Shown piece after piece: positions 59,165 through 64,000 of a stretch of DNA of 64,000 nucleotides. Each line of letters starts with the position of its first letter. Position 1 is the stretch's first letter. The stretch spans positions 182,668-246,667 of the forward strand of contig WTPW01000689.1 in assembly GCA_009809945.1 (NCBI GenBank), given 5' to 3'. A program made the position numbers and the translations under genes. The notes under the pieces were generated by a model that saw nothing but the letters and a program-made list of their open reading frames with translations, had not been told where the DNA came from and ran no database searches. The stretch is from Gigaspora margarita (taxonomy: Eukaryota > Glomeromycota > Glomeromycetes > Diversisporales > Gigasporaceae).

Positions 59165-59262
59165 CTAGATTCCTGCCTTCTCATGATAAATCACTCAAAG
59201 CTGAAAAGTAGGTAAACTCTAAACTGATTACTATTTGTTGTTTTTTGAGCTTGCAAAAAAAA
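59165..59262. repeat. Intra-element module beside right TIR
   Basis: 'gccttctcatgataaatcac' then, ~50 bases on, 'gttttttgagcttgcaaaaa'. It abuts the inner end of the right TIR upstream of PolB, mirroring the copy at 47,815-47,925. Confidence 0.6.
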
Positions 59263-59263
59263 C

Positions 59264-59883
59264 AGGTGAAACATAGCAATGAGACTTTGAGATATGTATA
59301 ATAAGTCTCACCTTAGATAAGTCTCACCTTGAATAAGTCTCACCTTTGATCAGATAAGTCTCATCTCTGATCGGATAAGTCTTACCTCTAATAGCTAAAT
59401 CTCACCTCTGATCGGATAAGTCCCACTCCTAATAACTAAATCTCACCTCTGCGAGGTAAGACTTAGCATTTTTTGTCCTTTGATAGATAGTATTAAATCG
59501 CTTTTTGAATTAATTCTAGGATAACATAGAAAATAGTATGCATATTAGGCTTGAATGGGCCCACAGAGAAGCACACTCGGTCACTTTGGTCCTTGGTGCT
59601 CTCTGCTCATTTCAAAGGCAAGCAATATAGCATAATTTTTTTGTTATCTTATTTAGAATTAAAAACATAGCCAGAGCGTTAACAAAGACTATGTACTCCT
59701 TAATGTTAGAAGCCCAAATTTAGGAGTAAGAAGAATAAATTAACAGGATCTGGCTCTATTGTAATTTGGAGCTTGAATTCAATATATGATTAAATATATC
59801 TAAAAAGGTTTGTAGAGAGGCTTGGAGCCTCTTCTGAATACATTACCAGAATTCTGTCCTAGAACTTCCTTTTACGCCCTACT
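59264..59883 (-). repeat. Right terminal inverted repeat
   Basis: Inverted copy of 45,130-45,748, ending '..acgccctact'. It includes the 'aagtctcacct' minisatellite (59,300-59,460), with unit number slightly different from the left arm. Confidence 0.9.
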
Positions 59884-60717
59884 GGAGGTTCTAACCAAAC
59901 TCACTGGCGAACCAATAGATGTCAGCTATATAATTTTGTGCATAACTTTTCTGAAGCTTTGAATACAGGCTATCATCCTATTCCACACTGTATTAATACC
60001 AAAAACTATGTTAATTGTAGTTATTGCAATACATTAAAATTACCTTTAGAAAGCCCTGAAATGTGCCATTTAAATTGAAAAGTAGTGTTAGCAGCATTTG
60101 ACATTCTGCCATTTTTAAATCATCTACTAACCAGTCAAAATAATATTGCAAAAAATTAAAGATATAAAATCTGGGCTTATAACTCTGCATTCACTTTTAC
60201 TTCTACTAGTGCAAAGTTAGACAATAACCTTGCTAATGCATAGAGTAGTATTTATACTTATTATGTGCAAGACTCCTTTTATCATAGCATTGGCTCCTTA
60301 TTACCAGAAAATGACATTGAACTTCAATATTTACAAATGTATGTTTGGGATATGCAATACAAACTAGATCATTGAACAAATGTAATTCCCAATAGTGGGC
60401 TTAACCCTGCACTTATCCAATCATTAAAAACTATACTAGATGAAGTAAATTCTTATGCGATTAACCTATAATATACTTCAAGACTACCTACTAAAAATAT
60501 TGCAAATTTAGCAATATTAATTTATGCTGATATTCCTGGACTTGATCTAAGGACTTTCAATGTGCTTATAGCTTCTTAGGTAGCAGCAAATTGGGTCAAT
60601 ACTGAGATACCTCCAGATGTGATACAGAATTGTGACATTGTTCTACATATGAAAATAGATAAATTGATTCACATTTCTGAAATCAGTGCATGCTAAAATC
60701 CTTTAGCTTACCCAATT

Positions 60718-61065
60718 TTGTTTTCATATGATGAACAAAAGTGGTCTTCACATAAAATTTCTTATAAAACCTTGCTATTCGAAGTTATTGACTTGACTAT
60801 TGATAAAAATTCTCATAATAAAGAGAATAAAAAGGATGAAGAGAATATACAAGAGTATGAAATTTATAGTACAAATATTAATGAAGCTCCTAATGATGAA
60901 GAAAATGCTACTAAGCTTGAGAATAGTAATGAGCCTCCTAACAATGATGAAGATTCTACACTTGAGAATAGTAATACAATTAATAGTAATGTTTGTACAA
61001 AATGGTGTAGAAAATTTGTAAGCACAATTGAGTTCTACGCATACAGAATTCAAGTTCAACCTTAA
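60718..61065 (+). pseudogene. Open stretch of the Helitron protein with acidic insert
   Basis: Longest open piece of the Helitron gene: 'LFSYDEQKWSSHKISYKTLL' (the F-P-Y-G-E-x-G-W block of Helitron proteins, changed to Asp-Glu-Gln-Lys-Trp) followed by a Glu/Asn-rich segment with 'LENSNEPPNNDEDS'. Part of the larger pseudogene, not an independent gene. Confidence 0.6.
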
Positions 61066-61619
61066 TTCATCAACTTACTTCTACTAGCAGAATGCCTTTT
61101 CCAATAGTTTTTAGTTGGTATATATGTTAAAATAGAATCAGTTCATTTAAATTTTCTTAGATTTAAACAGAAAAAGATTAAAAGTGATCTATATAAGGGT
61201 ATTCTAATGCTAATTGGGCGCAGAGAGGGCTCCAAACAATGCAAATTGATATTATATTTATGCATTATCCACTTTTCTGCAATTCTGATTGGCCCAAATA
61301 AGGTTCAACCAATCAGAATTGCAGATTTTTTCAAATTTTTGATAAATTTTATAAAAATCTTATATTAAACCTAATATAACCTCTATATATATTGTTCGGA
61401 GTCCTGTGCAGAGTAATACTTCCTGCACTTTTATTGAATGTCCTTGTGATATGATTCAATGATACCAGGATGCAATAGCACTGCTAAGTATTAGTAGGCT
61501 AGATTTATTTATTACCATCACTTGCAATCCAAACTGGCCTAAAATTCAATCCTTATTACTACCAGAACAACAAGCACAAGATAGACCAGATATCGCAGGT
61601 ATGTACTACCTTTAATTTA

Positions 61620-62170
61620 TTTTAAATATGAGACAAAAAGTTACAAGTAGGTAGCTTATTTTAGCAGTTAGGATAAAAACATTTTTTTGCTAATCGACAA
61701 TATTCACTTTATAGTAAAGTTCAAATTTTACTATGCAAATCAATTAAAATCAATTAATCAAACTTATTTAGACGATTGAACTACACTTACCTTAAAATTT
61801 TTATAAAGATTGGACACATTTTATCAATTAACTTTTAATTTTTACTGTTGGCAAATTATTTTTTTTAAAAAATTTTATTTTTTTGATGAAAGTAAATTCA
61901 AAAGATAACTAGTAAATTCAAAAGATAACTAAATAAATTGTCATCCAATAATAATAAAAATTTTAGAATAAGTGTAGTTCAATTGTTCAAATAAGTTTAA
62001 TTAATCAATGTTAATCGATTTGCATAGTAAAATTTGGATTTTACTATGTAGTGACTATTGTTATTTGCATGTATCTAATTTTCGTGTTAACAATAGTTTG
62101 GATTTTAAAAAAAGGGGTTGCTTATTTTTGAAGGTAACTTTTCTTGAGATAAATATGGTAAGTTGATAGT
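61620..62170. mobile_element. Foldback inserted in Helitron Rep region
   Basis: Core arms 'actttatagtaaagttcaaa' (61,705) and 'tttggattttactatgtagtg' (~62,035), with 'aatcaattaatcaaactta' / 'taagtttaattaatcaatg' between. Outer words are 'gtagcttattttagc' and 'ggggttgcttatttttg'. Same dispersed foldback family as 33,105-33,450. It separates 'QAQDRPDIA' from 'FREKLQELKTDLF' of the Rep protein. Confidence 0.65.
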
Positions 62171-62390
62171 TTCAAAATCATTCAAAATTGGTTAAAATTT
62201 TGGTCTTTTTAGTTCAAATTTTAGAGAGAAGCTTCAAGAATTAAAAACTGACCTTTTTGAGTGTGATATGCTTGGGTGTGTTCTTGCTCACATTCATGTG
62301 ATTGAATTTCAAAAATGAGAACTTCTTTATGCACATATTTTGATCATACTCCACTCTGATGACAAACCTCAATCATCTAATGAATGCGAT

Positions 62391-62675
62391 TAGTGTTTAA
62401 AATAGAAATTTTGTACATATACCTGTTATATAAAAAAATACCAGTTCAAATAAAACCCTCTATAAAAAATTTTTATATAAATAAGTATTTGTAGTTAATT
62501 TGCATAGCCAACTTCGTTAGCAATATGTGAAAATCTATTTTGTCAATATGCACTAGTTACTTCAAAAAAATTTTGAATTATGCACTGTTTGTTGCACTAG
62601 CCCAATTTTAAAATACTAGTATATGCAATATAAAAAATAGTAGATTTGGATTTTTATTATGCTATTTTATACACT
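62391..62675. mobile_element. Mutator-like MITE, 285 bp, perfect 9-bp TSD
   Basis: Ends 'tagtgtttaaaatag' and 'ctattttatacact'. GAATGCGAT is duplicated exactly at 62,382-62,390 and 62,676-62,684. Same TAGTGTT terminus and 9-bp duplication as 51,916-52,581 and 32,884-37,787. Inserted in the Helitron Rep region. Confidence 0.85.
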
Positions 62676-64000
62676 GAATGCGATAATATTGAGTGCAGAA
62701 ATACCTGATCAATCGATTAATCCTATGGTATATACTTTATTGATTACATATGTGGTTCATGGGCCATGTGGAGTGTTAAATAACAATGCTCCATGCATGT
62801 TAGTTAATAATACAGGCCATAATCATTGCACCAAAGAATATCCTAAGAACTTTCAAGGTGAAACACTTCAAAGTGATTGGTCATATTCAATATATCGGCA
62901 TTGCAAGATAATTGTCAAGTTGAAAAAGAGTAGAAAATTGATTAATTATGATTGACAATCGTGGATTGTACTACACAATATATTCCTTTTAGCAAAGTAC
63001 AACTGCCATATTAATGTAGAAATCTGTGCTAGCATTAAGGCAGTTAAGTACTTATTTAAGTATGTGTATAAGGGCCATGATATAGCGATTGTTGAAGTCA
63101 CACAAGATAATCTGCTGATTGAAGCACAAGACCAACCAGTTACCATCGATAAAATCTGAAATTTTGTAGAAGCTTGCTGGATTTCAGCACCAGAAGCAGT
63201 TTGGAGAGTCTTGGGATTTAAAATAAATGGAATACACTTAGCAGTTACATGTTTGCAGCTACACCTTCAAGATCAACAAAGGGTTAATTTTGCTGAAAGT
63301 AGCAATTTAAGTGAAATAGCTATAGCTAAAAGGAACCAACATACAACACTTACTGAATACTTTCAAAAAATGCTAAAGATTCTGAAGAAAGAAATTTACT
63401 CGATGCTAATTTTCTAAAACATTATATATGGAATAAACAAATTAGAAAATGGACAAAATGTAAGCATAGAGGTTGTATTAGGAGAATTTTATGGCATATC
63501 CAAATGAGAATAAATTTATATTATGGTTTTTTTATTAGCAAAATATTACTGCAATCAACTAATAAACAAATTACGTGAATGATATTATCTATGATTACTC
63601 CTAACTAAAGTCAAAAAAGCTAAAAGTTTTAATGATTTTAAAAAATAAATGGTATTACATGTAAAATGTTTAAAGAAAGTGGCCTACTGCATGGTTTCTT
63701 GAAAATGATGATGGTTATTGTTAATGTATGGCTAAAGCATAGCAATTTTGAATATCTAGTCAATTACATGCTCTTTTTGCAACACTTAATCTTTGGTGAT
63801 ATTGCAAATATACATCAATTATGGAATGAAAGCTTTGAATCAATGTCAGAAGATTTTGCATATACTAGTATTCCAAATGGCCAACATCTAATTCAAGCCA
63901 CTCTTTAATATTTAAATGCATTATTATGAAGCCATTCTAAAACTATCTCCGATTACAATTTGCCAGAATTGTTAGCTGAATAAATTAATAGTGAATTTCA

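Larger units (their letters stand above)
45130..59883. mobile_element. Polinton/Maverick-like transposon with Gag-protease, 14.75 kb
   Basis: Bounded by ~620-bp terminal inverted repeats beginning 'agtagggcgtaaaagg' (AG...CT ends, as in Polintons). The flanks agagg / ggagg fit a 5-bp target duplication with one mismatch. It encodes a Cys/His protein, a retroviral-type integrase, coiled-coil and Gag-like proteins, a retropepsin-like protease, an HTH protein, small ORFs and a family B DNA polymerase. I see no double-jelly-roll capsid, adenoviral-type protease or packaging ATPase. It was inserted into a Helitron coding frame and itself carries three younger MITEs. All large genes are broken. Confidence 0.85.
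59884..64000 (+). pseudogene. Helitron Rep-helicase protein, decayed, 3' end outside window
   Basis: Continues the frame interrupted at 45,129: 'VHNFSEALNTGYHPIPH', 'LPLESPEMCHLN', 'IGSLLPENDIELQYLQMYVW', 'NVIPNSGLNPALIQSLKT', 'LFITITCNPNWPKIQSLLLP' (~61,510), then the Rep segment 'AHIHVIEFQK' (~62,290), 'VVHGPCGVLNNNAPC' (~62,755), 'INVEICASIKAVKYLFKYVY' (~63,010) and 'ESMSEDFAY' (~63,840). These are the conserved blocks of the Helitron 'helitron_like_N' and Rep (HUH) regions. The HUH motif, normally R-G-L-P-H-A-H, reads stop-E-L-L-Y-A-H at 62,316-62,336. More than ten stops and several frameshifts. It carries two insertions (61,620-62,170 and 62,391-62,675). The helicase part would lie beyond the window. 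Confidence 0.88.

Noticed and set aside
61590-62225. Intron in the Helitron gene (gtatgt at 61,599, tttttag at ~62,211)
   Set aside because: The stretch is mostly a foldback of a known dispersed family, so insertion explains it better; splicing cannot be excluded without transcripts.

Overview
The window is AT-rich, repeat-laden nuclear DNA that looks like an arbuscular mycorrhizal fungus (Glomeromycota, Rhizophagus-like). The reasons are the two large Sel1-like-repeat (SLR) proteins with very regular 36-residue repeats, a decayed SLR-protein kinase fusion, and a dense mix of nested DNA transposons, a Helitron and a Polinton/Maverick-like element. The species is inferred from gene style only. 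I found no rRNA, no convincing stand-alone tRNA gene and no CRISPR array.

Region by region. 1-5,000 has no gene: it holds foldback-element ends, a SINE-like fragment, minisatellites and a GC-rich foldback. 5,195-6,898 is an intact SLR gene on the plus strand with 13 repeats. 8,045-10,450 holds foldback elements, one carrying a nested 227-bp MITE. 12,021-13,049 is a second intact SLR gene, on the minus strand with 8 repeats. 13,738-14,640 is a foldback. 15,601-16,841 is an SLR-kinase pseudogene with its catalytic loop destroyed. 18,760-24,480 contains a degenerate tandem array and a three-deep nest of foldback, palindrome and hAT. 29,065-32,605 holds Tc1-type and other TIR elements. 32,884-37,787 is a 4.9-kb Mutator-like non-autonomous element that contains a palindromic GATC satellite, an assembly gap and a hAT element. 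38,074-44,574 contains MITEs, a SINE with a perfect 17-bp target duplication, and a PIF-like palindromic element.

The main object is at 44,985-64,000. A decayed Helitron (Rep domain, plus strand, running off the window) was split by a 14.75-kb self-synthesising-type transposon at 45,130-59,883. That element has ~620-bp terminal inverted repeats and a retroviral-type integrase next to the left TIR. A protein-primed-type family B DNA polymerase with an N-terminal zinc finger lies next to the right TIR. Between them is a retroelement-like Gag plus aspartic (retropepsin-like) protease instead of the double-jelly-roll capsid, cysteine protease and ATPase usual for Polintons. There are also several small novel ORFs, and a repeated hairpin-like module occurs between and inside the genes. 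Removing the element with one 5-bp target copy restores the Helitron reading frame. Every large gene of the element carries frameshifts or stops, most of the stops explicable by C-to-T change, so this copy is dead.

How the genes fit together: the integrase would insert the element, PolB would replicate it from the TIR ends, and the Gag/protease pair suggests a particle stage (inference). The SLR proteins are presumed scaffolds or signalling partners, and are independent of the transposons.
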